64,000 nt of DNA. It comes from Thinopyrum elongatum. Taxonomy: Eukaryota; Streptophyta; Magnoliopsida; Poales; Poaceae. A program made the position numbers and the translations under genes. The stretch covers positions 549,957,368 to 550,021,367 of the forward strand of contig CM022303.1 of NCBI GenBank assembly GCA_011799875.1, given 5' to 3'. The notes beneath the pieces are model-generated. The model worked only from the letters and a program-made list of their open reading frames with translations. It was not told where the DNA came from and searched no databases. Shown here in pieces: positions 42,752 to 54,100 of this stretch (positions are counted from its first letter, which is position 1; every line of letters starts with the position of its first letter).

Positions 42752-45700
42752 TGTAACACCCCAAAAATATTTCTTTTGGATTTTCAAAATCTTTTCCTTA
42801 AAATAAAATACTTTGAATTATTTGATTTTATTCTCTTTCTAGTTCCTCTGTTCTGAAAATTATTTTAATTTTCAACGGGGTTTCAATTTTTTTTTGAATG
42901 GTTCTCTTTTGGGTGAATTCGTTATTGGGTAATTTTTTTTGAGAGATCAAAATATTTTTCTTTTAGAAAAGTTTTGGATAATTAAAATTTATTTCAAGAT
43001 TATGGCCTTTTCTTTCCCCCTAGCACATCCAAAAACCTTCCAACAATTTTTCTGCCACTCCTAAGTAATCCCACAAGTCATACTCACATTCTAGGACAGT
43101 ATCCAAGTCTCTCCCACCCCACAAAAATATTTTTCATATTTTAAATAATTCCAAAGTTGGAATTTACTATACTCATGGTTTCTTTGAGTTACAAAGGAAC
43201 TATATTTTCTACAACTTTTCTACCTCCACCAAAATTTTTCCTAGCAACTAGATGGTACCCACAACCCATTTCACCAAAAACTTTGGGTTCCATAGTTCAA
43301 AATTTTCAAAATTCAAACCATTCAAATTTGGACCAGATTCAGTTTTGTTGATCAAAACCTATTTTAAATTCCTCCAAAAAAATTCTGAAACTTTGCCAAA
43401 CCCATTTTTGAGCATCAATACCTTACCACAAAAATCCACACAAATTCCTAAAATGCCTAGAGCTCTCTGGCATTTCCTCAAACACCTCATGTGCACTGTT
43501 GGTCACTGTCGGAAATTTCAGAAAAATTCAGAAAGTTCAGGGGAGGGAATCGGGACCGCAGTGCCGTGCCTTCCACTCCTCCTCTTCGTCGCTGCTTCAC
43601 TCCAAACCATCAATGCGCCGCCCTTGGGACCTCTCGTCAGCTGGCCACCACCGACAGCACAGGAGGTGGCCGGTGCAACGGCTGTCGTCCTCGGCAGCGG
43701 CGAGCCGAGGGGATCAGCATCGCACCCACCTCCTTCACTGTTGCCGCTGCTCTTCTCACCTACCTGCTCCACGCGGCACCCCCTCCGCACCTTCTCCACG
43801 CCGACCACGCCATCTGGACCCCGCCTGGCAGTCGCCGGAGCTGGCGCCGCCGCCGCACCCGTGCACGAGCCTCGTCAAGGATAAGGCTGCAGTGCTCGAT
43901 CTCGTCCACGATTGAGCTTCTGGAGTACTCCACCGGCCTCATAAACTCTGCAACGCCCTTGACCACCGCCCCTAACTACCTCGCCGGCCAGAATTACTCC
44001 GCCGCGATCTGGAGAGCTCCGGTCATCCCCGCCACGCCTATAAAAGGAGCTTCCGAGCTTCGTTAACTCCTCGTACCATCCACCCACATCCCCAATCACA
44101 CTCCCCTGCACCAGCTCGACTCCAAGAGGGTCATCTTCCCCACCTCCGACCACCGCTCCGCTGCCACTGCCCACGATCAGCTCATCGCCGTTAGGCCATC
44201 TCCACCTCCAAAACTCCACCAGTAACCCCCTACCACTCCCACTCGTCTGAACCGCAGGTCAATTTGACGGCTGCCGGCCTCCCCGATGAGATCCACCACC
44301 GCCCGAAATGCCTTCCGCCGCCGTCAACCTCGCCGTCGCTCCGGTGCACGTCGGCGACCAAATCCACCCCCCAACGATGCGAAAACCCTTCCCGAGCTCG
44401 ACCACATCATCGCCGTCGCTCAAAACCCCGGCGATCGTCGCCGGCGATCGCCGCACCTTCTCTGTACACGCACGCGAGCGCATTTGTATTTGTATCGGAC
44501 CCCACCCGTCAGCGTTTTCTTTTTTTTCTGTGTTCAAAACGAAAGCGTATTCGGCGCTTTACACTTCCTGTACGGGAAGGCGTACTTTTGCCCGAGGCGT
44601 TTTCGGTTATTGCAGCAAGGACCCGATAGTAGTTGTTTTAGTTACAGAGAGGTCCCTGGTTTTAAAACCTTTATAACTTTTTAACCACAAGTCCAAATGA
44701 CTTGATTCTTTTTTTGAAATTCTTATTTTTATCTCTAGTTTTTTTTCGTATTTATTTCAAAATATTTTGAGACAAGTTTTTGTACTATGATGAAATTTTT
44801 ATTTGAGTTTGAATTTGAATTTTTCAGAAAAAGAAGAGGGGAACTTTGCCAGGAATTTCGAAGGGGTTTTTCCCTGACTACTTTGAACAAGGCAAGCATG
44901 TTGAACCCGGGATATGATGATTGCAATTGCATGACTGTACTAGTTTTGAGTTTGCACCATATGAAAAGCATACCGCAAGTGCATGCATGCACGGTCTTGT
45001 ATATTTTCTCTTGCATGCATCCCACTCAAGTTTCGACATGCAGAAAGATTGTGAGAAACCAGGGGTGTACTCCTGCCTTGGACGTGCCGGTGGGCACGGG
45101 CCTTGTTTTGACACAGTGGTGTCACGTGACATGTGTGGAATACACCAGTGATAATAATTAACACCTCCTGAGTCAGCCTAGATCGAGTCTTGTTCCTTTA
45201 CACCTAGCTGGATACCGTGCTGCCACGGGTCCTTCCGCAAGGAAGGTACAGCTTAGTAAGTTGATAACCCCTGTCTAAGTGCACACCGTACAGAGGGCCA
45301 CGATGAGGGTTTCTGTGGCCACAGACTAAATCCTGTCATCGGGTCAGGGGGCATGGGTGTTTCCAGTTGTGACTGAGAGGGGGGCACCCCTTGGAATTCG
45401 CGCGTATTAATAGTGATCCCATGCAGGACGTTGGTCTCCCCGTCTTAGAGTTTTTCTTGAATGATGCTTTGGGCGATTCCTAGCATCCGGAAAGTTATTC
45501 TGGTGTGCGCTGGTCAGGTGTGTTTTCAACCCAAAGACCATAATGGGAATTAGTCAGTGTCACGGTACTGACTAAAGAAATCCTTTACTTGTGGGTAAAG
45601 AGTACACCCTCTGCAGAGTTTAAACCTATTTGAATAGCCGAGTCCTCGGTCATGGGCGTAGCTGGGTGGGTCAAGTGTTGGTCCCGGTGTCGGTCTCCGG

Positions 45701-46701
45701 AGGAAATAATTAAAATGTGTCTGACTTATTTTTGCAGGATAATTTTTGTCACTCTATTGCTACCATGAATATTTTGCTATGCATATTAATATTACTATGG
45801 TTATGCCTATTATTGTGGACTAACCCATTTCTCTTATTTTATTTTCCTGAGTGTCTCAGGGGCTGGCTAGACTACCTCGGGCATTCGATTTTATTTTAAA
45901 AGTCCTCTCTGTGATGTCCCTCGAGTTCACAGGCGGTCTATCACGCCACTACTCTTGTGGATACTCGATTGGCATTTCTCTTCAAGAACGACCGGGGTGT
46001 CACTTTGACACCCGACTGGCATTTCTTTTCAAGACCTTTCGTGGCGTCGCTTGAGTTTTCAGGCAGTCCTGTCTCACTTGACTCTCTTTTAGACACCCGG
46101 TTGGCATTTCTCTTATTTTCTGAATGTCACCTGGGCTGGCTAGACTACCCGTGACATTCGTTAGCTTCTATTTTTATTAAGCTTGATTATGACTGACATG
46201 CTATATTTACTCCCATATCATTTTGTTATTATCATGTCATGTCTATGATTTTAGTCAGCATGAGCATTTAGTAGGATCCAACATGAGCATATGCATTCGT
46301 CATATCTTTTGTTCATTATGTTTGTGAGTACATTCAAACGTACTCACAGGCTTGTCCCTGGCTATTATCTTGGCCAGATCATGTTTCAGAGAGGAGCACC
46401 ACGAAGCCCCCGCAACCTAGGTATTGGAGATAGCAGCCACGCAGGATAGGAGTTATCCAAGTCAGCTGTTCCTGTGGAATGGAGTCCCATCAGCGTTGGA
46501 GATCCATGAGTCGCTTCCGTCATCCAGCAGTAGAGATCCTTGTTATATTCATTGGACCTTTATGGTCTTGTACTCAATTTCTTGTAATTACCTGGAATTC
46601 TGTATCAAGAAGGTGTCCACCAGCAACAGTAATCCTGGGGCTGGTGATGACACGAGGGTCATTTGCTGGGATTTCATGTCCTGGTAAATCCGGCCCTGAC
46701 A
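42752..46701 (+). mobile_element. Solo LTR of a third long-LTR Gypsy family
   Basis: 3,950 bases, TGTAACACCCC...GGCCCTGACA, with AGTTA on both sides (42747-42751, 46702-46706). There is no internal region, primer site or second LTR, so it is best read as a solo LTR from recombination between two LTRs. A TATA box (44039-44045, TATAAAA) indicates plus orientation. The GC-rich frames at 43490-44680 overlap on both strands and are not convincing genes. A palindrome GTGCATGCATGCAC lies at 44979-44992, and degenerate repeats around GGCTGGCTAGACTACC and TGGCATTTCT at 45855-46155. Confidence 0.87.
44039..44045 (+). promoter_or_regulatory. TATA box of the solo LTR
   Basis: TATAAAA in the context CACGCCTATAAAAGGAGC, downstream of a C-rich segment. 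If active it would drive transcription rightwards into the rest of the TE2 LTR, antisense to TE2. Confidence 0.55.
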
Positions 46702-48576
46702 AGTTATGACGTCAGCAGAGGGTCAGCATGACGTCAGTAGGTCAACAGACCCGCTGACTGGTCAAACTGACCAGTGGGACCCACTGGTCAGTGACTTAGA
46801 GCTAAGTAGGGGTTTAACTAATCTAACAGCAGCTAATTAAAGGGGTGGGCCCCACATGTCAGTGTCTATTTAATTAGCAGATTAATCTTAAAACCTTAAT
46901 TAGTCTAATTAAGTGCTGGGGCCCACACGTCATACACTATGGGTGAACAGTAACCATGTTGACCAGAGTCAACGTGGTCAATGGTGGTGCTGGGGCCCGC
47001 TGGCAGTCTCTCATGGGGTGGGTCCCACGCGTCCACGTCGGCGGTCCGGCGACCATTTGCGCGGTGGCCGATCGCCGGAGGCGGCCAGAAATGCGCTACG
47101 GGGCACCGTTCGATCCGCGGTTTGTTGCGTTCGAACGCTAGAGAACTCGCGCGTCGAGTGGTGGTGGTGGCACGGCCGGAAACGACTGGAGACGACGATG
47201 GCGAGCGGCGGAGGCTGCGCCGGAGTTTGGGCCTCGGTGGATTTGACGCTTGGAAGCGCGGCAAGCCGTGCGAGCGGTGGCGTTCGAACGAGCAGTCGAT
47301 GCTGCGTCGAACGGTGGTGGAACCATGCCCGGAGGTGGCCGGAATTGAAGCCGGCGACGCGCTACGGCGGCGGCGCGTACGGGAGCTCGACGGGGACTGC
47401 GCTACAGAGCTCGGCGGAGCACGTGCGCGTGCTCGCTGTGTTCCTGGGACCACCAGGAACTCGATGCCGTGCTCAGGCGAGCACGACAGGGTCCATGGCC
47501 ACGGCGGTGAGGTGAACTGTGGCGGTGAGCTCACGGCAACGGCGTCGAGCTAGCTAGGGGGGAACACGCGGCGCGAGAAGACGAAAGGAGGGAGTGAGGA
47601 GCTCACCGAGTGGCTACGGAAAGCCCTTGGCAGGTTAGGAGCAGCAGATCGTCGCCGGAGAAGAAGGGGATCACCGGCGACCGAGGTTGAAGACGAGGTC
47701 GTGGGGCTCGGTGTAGGGGCTCCTGGCTCCGCCTGGTTGCACCAGAAGAAGGAGAAGAAGCCGGCGGAGCTCCCGGACACGTTGGCGAGGCACGGGGAGG
47801 CCTGTGGCTACGCGGATGAGGGCGAGACGGCGGTGACCTCGCTCGGCCTCGACGGATCTGAGGGAGAGGAGGAGCGGAGCGAGCGAGAGAGAGATGGGGA
47901 GAGTGATGGAGGAGGTCCAGGGGGATGGACGGCTTCGGCCTTATCTCCTCCCTGTCGGTGGGCGCCGAGGCCGTCGTCGTGTCATCGCCTCGCCGGCGCG
48001 CGCGCTCGGCCAGGGAGCGGCTGACACGACGAAGGAGAGAGAGTGGAATGGGCCAGGTGGGCTGTGGTCGGGGCACTGTGCACTTAGGCCCAGTGCACAG
48101 TGCCTCGTTTTATTTTTCTTATTTTCTGTTTTGCTTTTTCTTTATTTATTTCTGTTAGGTAATTGTTTAGGCCACTTTTGCACTTATGTAAAATGTGGGA
48201 CTTGGCCCAAATATTACAATGCAATATTTCCTTTCAACAAAAACTTGTTTGGGCAAAGTAGGAATTTATTTGCATTTGATTTAATTATAAATGATTTAAA
48301 TAGTGATGTTTTGGTGTTGTTTCATGTGGTTTGAGTCATTTAGCTAATCCAAGTATCATTGAATATATTTTTATAAGTGCTTCTGGAATATTTTCTATTT
48401 AGTGAACATTTTCCCAACAGTGTTTGGGCAACTTCATATTTCACTTTTGAATTTGAGTTGATTTTCAGAATAGAATTTGAATTGAGTTGTTAACCAAAGT
48501 GATTAGGCACTGCAAATTAAGATGACTTGGCATAATTAGCAGAGTGTCACAGTGACTATTACACAGGGGTGTTACA
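46702..48576 (-). repeat. TE2 3' LTR, right piece
   Basis: Partner of 53587-55479. Starts with the right AGTTA copy, two TGACGTCA sites (46707-46714, 46729-46736) and a 23-base palindrome (46768-46790). Then follow GC-rich sequence with overlapping frames on both strands (46905-47534) and a 12-base-arm hairpin (48072-48104). Confidence 0.9.
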
Positions 48577-48591
48577 AATTCTCCTCCTCTA
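48577..48591 (-). promoter_or_regulatory. TE2 polypurine tract
   Basis: On the minus strand TAGAGGAGGAGAATT directly before the 3' LTR (TGTAACACCCC). The TE1 counterpart is TAGTGGAGAAGAAT at 31309-31322. Confidence 0.75.
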
Positions 48592-48614
48592 AAAGAAATT
48601 CTCGTCCCGAGAAT

Positions 48615-48894
48615 TTAGGAGGTGGAAGGAAAGAGGTCGGGATATTCTTTCCGAAGATGATCCTCGCGTTCCCAAGTGGCTTCTTCTTCAGTGTGATTCG
48701 ACCACTGTACTTTCAGGAACTTGGTCGTCTTCTGACGAGTCCAACGTTCAGCTCCATCGAGAATGCGGATCGGATGCTCTTTATAGGAAAGATCATCTTG
48801 TAGTCGGAGCATCTCGTGATCCATTGCGCGGTGCGGAGATCCCTTGAACCAACGACAAAGTTGCGGCACATGGAAAACATGATAGGTATGGGTA
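48615..48894 (-). pseudogene. pol: TE2 pol C-terminus: end of integrase with chromodomain-like tail
   Basis: The minus frame contains VFHVPQL near its start, then ILDGAERWTR, FLKVQWSNHTEEEATWE and LRKEYPDLF. This is the ending of Tekay/Del-type chromovirus polyproteins, where the chromodomain directs integration to chromatin. It has no own start. It is joined near 48894 to the protease region in a different frame by a large deletion that removed reverse transcriptase, RNase H and the integrase core. Confidence 0.85.
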
Positions 48895-50247
48895 AATTTT
48901 GGCAGAGTTAGCTTTCAACCAGTCCATACCCAATATAAGGTCTATGTCAGAAGAGTTCAGGATTATGGGAAATGCTCGGAACCCCATTCCTTCAATATCA
49001 ACTGCGACATCGGGGATGAACAAGGTGGTTTGACACTGGCCCGTTGGGGTGTGTACCACTACCGGAGTGTTCAAAGGCTCACATCTAATGTCGTGGGCGT
49101 ATGCAAAATTTTCTGACATAAATGAATGCGATGCTTCTGGATCAAATAAAACAGAAGCTGCTACTGAGTTAACAAGGAAAGTACCCATCACAATTTCTGG
49201 TTGTTCCCGAGCTTGAGCTATGTTGACATGAAAAGCTTGACCATGATCGTAAGGCCTGGCATTGCTGTTGCGGGGCTGATTATTGCCACGGGCATTGGAA
49301 GGCAGAGCCAGTTGATTCTGCTTCTGAGTGCATTCGTTGGCACGATGACCTGGATGGCCACATTTCAAGCATAGCCCATCACTGGGGTTGGGAGCAGGAG
49401 CTCGGGCTGGGGTAACTTGAAGAGGCTGCCTCGGCGGTGGAGGAGGCAGACGAGGTGCAGCTTATGCAGGTCTGTACACTAGAGCTGTTGGACGGTACAT
49501 GCTCTATGGAATCCATATGCGGCGCTTCTGGGAAGACGAGCCCGAAGATGAGCCCGCTTCACAAGTGCGTCTGGTCACTTCCGTGTGCTTATTCAGACCA
49601 GTCTCGACCATGATAGCCTTATTCACCAAGGTGGCGAAGTCAGGATAGTCTTGGACGAGCAGGGCTAGTTGAATGTCATGGTGTAGCCCTTCACGGAACT
49701 TCTCTTGTCTTCGGGCATCAGTGGGGATGTCTTCTTCAGCGTAGCGAGACAAGTCAAGGAACTCGCGCTGATAGACTTCTATAGACTTGTTGCCCTGAAC
49801 GAGGCTGCGGAACTCAGCCTTCTTCCGAGCTATAACAGCTTGAGGAATATAGCGGGCGCGAAAAGCAGTCTTGAACTCCACCCAGGTAACGACAGTTCCC
49901 GGAGGTAGGGTCTGTCAGTGAGTGGCCCACCATTGTGCGGCGGGTCCCTTCAGAAAGTAGGTCGCAAAGGTGACATAGTTGAGAGGAAGGACATCAGCTG
50001 ACTCCATCTCTTAGAAGATGTCACGCAACCAGTCATCGGCATCCAGCGGATTAACAGTGTTGCAGAATATCGATGGGTTGAGACGCACGAACTCTGGCAG
50101 CTTAATTGAAGCTGGCTGCTGGTTGGCATTGGGTCGGGGGAACTGATCGATCACCCCTTGCATGAACTGACGGTTCAACTCAAACTATTGCATCATCGCA
50201 GCCATATAATCAGGCAGTGGCGGTGGTGGTGGATTGTTATCTGCCAT
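48895..50247 (-). pseudogene. gag: TE2 gag-protease, five in-frame stops
   Basis: Starts at ATG 50247 (MADNNPPPPPLPDYM). The capsid part includes FYLKGPAAQWW-like and EFKTAFRARYIPQ motifs and a conserved FLDLSRYAEED segment. The zinc knuckle is CLKCGHPGHRANEC. The protease region has LFDPEASHSF where active retropepsins have D-S/T-G-A, so the catalytic triad appears destroyed. It then runs to ILGMDWL before the deletion. In-frame stops lie near 50185 (TAG), 50012 (TAA), 49919 (TGA), 49504 (TAG) and 49460 (TAA). No frameshift is needed to follow the frame. Confidence 0.85.
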
Positions 50248-50257
50248 CCTGCTAAAT

Positions 50258-50743
50258 TCAACAGGGGTAGCTTAGCAGAAGCCGTTGCGAGTGTTTAGCA
50301 ACATGCATGATGTAAAGCGGATCGTAGCGACGAGGCTCGTGCGGGGCACAGGTAGCTGTGTAATATCCAGTAGCATCTCCAGCCGGGGCATACGGAATGT
50401 ATCGAAACTCAGAGTCATTCAAGCTAGCATTGTGCACTCCTCGGAGACGTGCGACAGCAGAGTAGGCGGCATCATGGACTGCCATCTCAATCATCACACC
50501 GATACCGTGGAAAAGGTACAGCTCAGTGTCTGAGTCATCCTGATGATCATAGATGTGAACATCAGCATAGTACTGCTCCTGGTTGAACTCGCGGTAAACC
50601 TCGTAGACCATGTACTCAGGGTACCAGCGGTAACCCAGTCTGGTCAAGAGAGCGATTAGAACAGCTGGAAACCCAGGGGCGTCACGAGCCCAAGTACGAA
50701 GCACAAGCTGCGTCGTGGGGCGCGGTGGAAACAGGTGATCCAT
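50258..50743 (-). CDS. Pre-gag ORF of TE2, unknown function, intact
   Basis: 161 residues from ATG 50743 (MDHLFPPRPT); the frame is open upstream but this ATG is the natural start. It ends 10 bases before the gag ATG. The product has a central LTRLGYRWYPEYMVYEVYRE motif, an acidic HIYDHQDDSDTELYLF stretch and a C-terminal part rich in Tyr and His. No domain is recognised, but I recall similar predicted proteins in other Triticeae long-LTR Gypsy elements, upstream of gag. It remains fully open while the adjacent gag has five stops, which is unusual. It might be a regulatory or RNA-binding protein; this is not supported by any motif. Confidence 0.65.
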   Translation of the reverse strand: MDHLFPPRPTTQLVLRTWARDAPGFPAVLIALLTRLGYRWYPEYMVYEVYREFNQEQYYADVHIYDHQDDSDTELYLFHGIGVMIEMAVHDAAYSAVARLRGVHNASLNDSEFRYIPYAPAGDATGYYTATCAPHEPRRYDPLYIMHVAKHSQRLLLSYPC

Positions 50744-51120
50744 CTGAAATAAATGAAATTCAGGATTGTCACTTGACAAGGAGAAGTATAACAGATCTCG
50801 AAGAGAAAGGTTAAACAAAACAATGGAAAGGAAAATGATTATCAGACTAATCAGATCAATGACAGGGAAATCACACAGAAATCCAGCTCTCCGGGTGAAG
50901 GGAATTTATGAGATCCTAAGTGTCGGTGTTAATAAATTTATTAAACCCGAATAGAAGAGAGATCAGAGTCCCAGAGTAAAGGCAAGGAATAAAAGATCCT
51001 AATACCACCCAGTTGGCGACGTGGGCCCGTAAGCCACACAGCCAAGTTAGTAAAACAGTTTTCGGTTTCTAGACTCAACTTCGGCCAAGGAATTGGAAAG
51101 GGGGATTCCTAGAGGCAGTC
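50744..51120 (-). other. TE2 leader between primer site and pre-gag ORF
   Basis: No gene. About 190 bases next to the primer site closely match TE1 (35270-35450), and a 34-base island at 50804-50837 is identical to TE1 32166-32199. A packaging signal is plausible. Confidence 0.7.
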
Positions 51121-51133
51121 GGCTCTGATAGCA
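51121..51133 (-). promoter_or_regulatory. TE2 primer-binding site, tRNA-iMet, one mismatch
   Basis: On the minus strand TGCTATCAGAGCC; the initiator tRNA complement is TGGTATCAGAGCC. The third base differs, probably a later mutation. Confidence 0.75.
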
Positions 51134-51136
51134 ACC

Positions 51137-54100
51137 TGTGACGACCCCGGCTTAATCGTGCACTAACCATACACGCAAATGCACACGATCAAGCCTAAGG
51201 ACTCACTTGAAGATATCACAACACAACTCTAAAACATAAATAAATTCATACAAGCTTTATATTACAAGCCAGGGCCTCGAGGGCTCGAATACATAGCTCG
51301 ATGACATACAAGTGTCAGCGGAAGCATCAGATATCTGGGTACAGATATATTACAGAAATAGAGATAATCCTTTATGAAGGTGGGGCAAAATAAAATACTA
51401 CGATCGAAAGGCGTAGGCCTCCTGCCTAGGACCCTCCGAACCTACTCCTGGTTGTCATTCGGCTCCTCGTAGTAGTACTCGCCGGGAGGGTAGTAGTAGT
51501 AGCCGTAGTCGTCGACGGGGGCTGCTATCTCAGGGGCTCCATCATCTGGCGGCGACAATTGGATATGGGGAGAAAAAGAAAATAAAGCAAACATGAGTAC
51601 TCATCCGAAGTACTCAGCAAGCAAGGATCTACACTACATATGCAACATTTTCAAAGGGTGGCTGTATATGTGGATTGGGCTGCAGAAAAGCCAGAATAGA
51701 GGGGGAAAGCCTAGTCCTATCAAAGACTAGCATCTTCAATCATCTTCATCGGTCTTGCAGCATTAGAAGAGTGCAGATTAACATAATGTAAAGTAGTAGT
51801 AGTATCATCAACCTCGCCCAGAGATTCTTCCTCGACTCCCTGCGAGAAAGCAATCCCAGAGCCATACTATCCAGTTATCATCTCAAGTTCTAGTTGTACA
51901 GATCGGGATACAACTCCGAGTGTCCGTTATCGTAGGACATGCTATCGATAGATGTTTTCTTCCCTGCAGGGGTGCACCAACTTACCCACCACGGTCGATT
52001 AACTCCGGCCGGACTCACTTTTCTGGGTCATGCCCGTCCTCGGCCAAACGATACGCCGCAACCCGACCGAATACTTAACAGAGAGGTCAGCACGCCGGAC
52101 TAACCTATGCCCCCAGGGGTCTTGGGCCTTCACCCCGGGAACTCCTGCGCGTTACGTTCACGGCCGAGAGCAGACCTAGCAACCCCTTAATACAAGCGCA
52201 GTTGCGTAACCAGTCCAACTCGGTGTGCGCCGCTCAGTCGCTGACATCCATTAAGCTCTGGCTGAAGTATACGACGCAGAACGCCCATACTATGCCCACG
52301 TGATGGTTAGTGCTATCAGGCCAGAGGCCCCTCGGATCAAATATCCAAACCGTTTAATGGATTAGGAGCGCGCGGTAACGAGAAGAGACTCATGGAAGAT
52401 GTGACCCCGTCGCCCCGTCTCGAGGACTTGCGGCAAGGGCTAAGAATGCCCGGCCACGCCTCGTATTTATCTTGCGGGCACCCTCCAGGTCAACCCGACT
52501 CCACATCACTCGCAATTAAGCTCGCGCGGGTACCCCTCAAGGCCGACCCGTCTTTAGTATCATGGTTCAGTGTTCAGTCATAGTAACCAAAGTATCCGTG
52601 TGTCTGACACCAAGGGGAACCCTGAGGAATCACCCTCGATGGAATTCCCTCTGATGTTACCGTCAAGGTGAACGGAGGAGGAATCACCCTCGAGGTCCAC
52701 TCTTGAGGAGTTGCGCGACGGTGTCATTATCGAGGGTGGTGTAGGAGGAATCACCCTCGCTGACCACGCCTGATTAACTAACCTACAAGGTTATCATCAG
52801 AAGTGCTGACGAGGTATCACCCTCGGCACTCGATAGTAACCCAGTAGTGTCGAGCAACTAAGGGGAAGTGATGTGCGGTGTCGGGGCCTGGTCTTCGATC
52901 CCATTGATCGGGTCTTCTGATAATCCAGCGGGGCAGTCGAGATAATGTGGGGTCTCTGCTGGGTCTCTACCCAAACTGTACTAAACAGTTTAGGATAACA
53001 GGCAGGTAACAATAGCAGGTTACAATAAACAGGCTATGCAGCAGAAATAGGATAACAGCAGCAGCAGTAACTTCTAATGCAAGCATAAGAGAGAAGAGAG
53101 TGGGTGATATCGGAATGCTCAAAAAGGGGGGTGCTTGCCTGTTTGCTCGACGGCAAGGGCAAGATCGTCAACTGCATCGTCGGGCTCCTGAGCGGCGTCG
53201 GCCTCGGGAGCTACGTCGACGTCGGGGTCTTCCGAGAGAGAAGATGGGGAATAAACAAATAAATGCACAGCAACAATGCAATATAGGGCATGCTATGCTA
53301 AGATGCAGTGCAGGGTTGCCTAAAGATATGTCTAAGTCATATTAGTTATTTTAAGATTAAAGTGGGATTTAATAACCGGTGTATATGCACTATTCATCTA
53401 CCGGATACAGGCTCAGAGTTGCGGTTTCTCCTACGTAGGGGGTTCCGGCATTGAAACAGACGACACGACTAGATTTGTCTCGTCGTTCTGAGCAACTTTC
53501 ATGTTTAAAGTTTTTCGAACTGAGATACGGTTTATTTTCTAAAGTTTTAATCATTTTCTGATTTTATTTAATATTAAAAGAAATGGAGTTATGACGTCAG
53601 CAGAGGGTTAGCATGACGTCAGCAGGTCAACAGACCCACTGACTGGTCAAACTGACCAGTGGGACCCACTGGTCAGAGACTCAGAGCTAAGTAGGGGTTT
53701 AACTAATCTATCAGCAGCTAATTAAAGGGGTGGGCCCCACATGTCAGTGTCTATTTAATTAGCAGATTAATCTTAAAACCTTAATTAGTCTAATTAAGTG
53801 CTGGGGCCCACACATCATACATTGTGGGTGAACAGTAACCACGTTGACCAGAGTAAACGTGGTCAACGGTGGTGCTGGGGCCCACTGGCAGTCTCTTATG
53901 GGGTGGGTCCCACGCGTCCACGTCGGCGGCATCGCCGGAGTTGCTCCGGCGACCATTTACGGGGCGGCCGATCGCCGGAGGCGGTCGGAAATGCGCTACG
54001 GGGAACCGTTCGATCCGCGGTTTGTTGTGTTCGAACGCTAGAGAACTCGCAAGTCGAGTGGTGGTGGTGGCACGACCGGAAACGACCGGAGACGGCGACG

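Noticed and set aside
43490..44684. Overlapping plus-strand frames in the solo LTR
   Set aside because: Several frames open at once in C-rich sequence around the TATA box; no domain.
46905..47553. Long overlapping frames on both strands in the TE2 LTR (also 53790-54453)
   Set aside because: GC-rich sequence with few stops in several frames; low-complexity Arg/Pro/Ser products, no domain, and the two copies are LTR duplicates so similarity is not evidence of selection.
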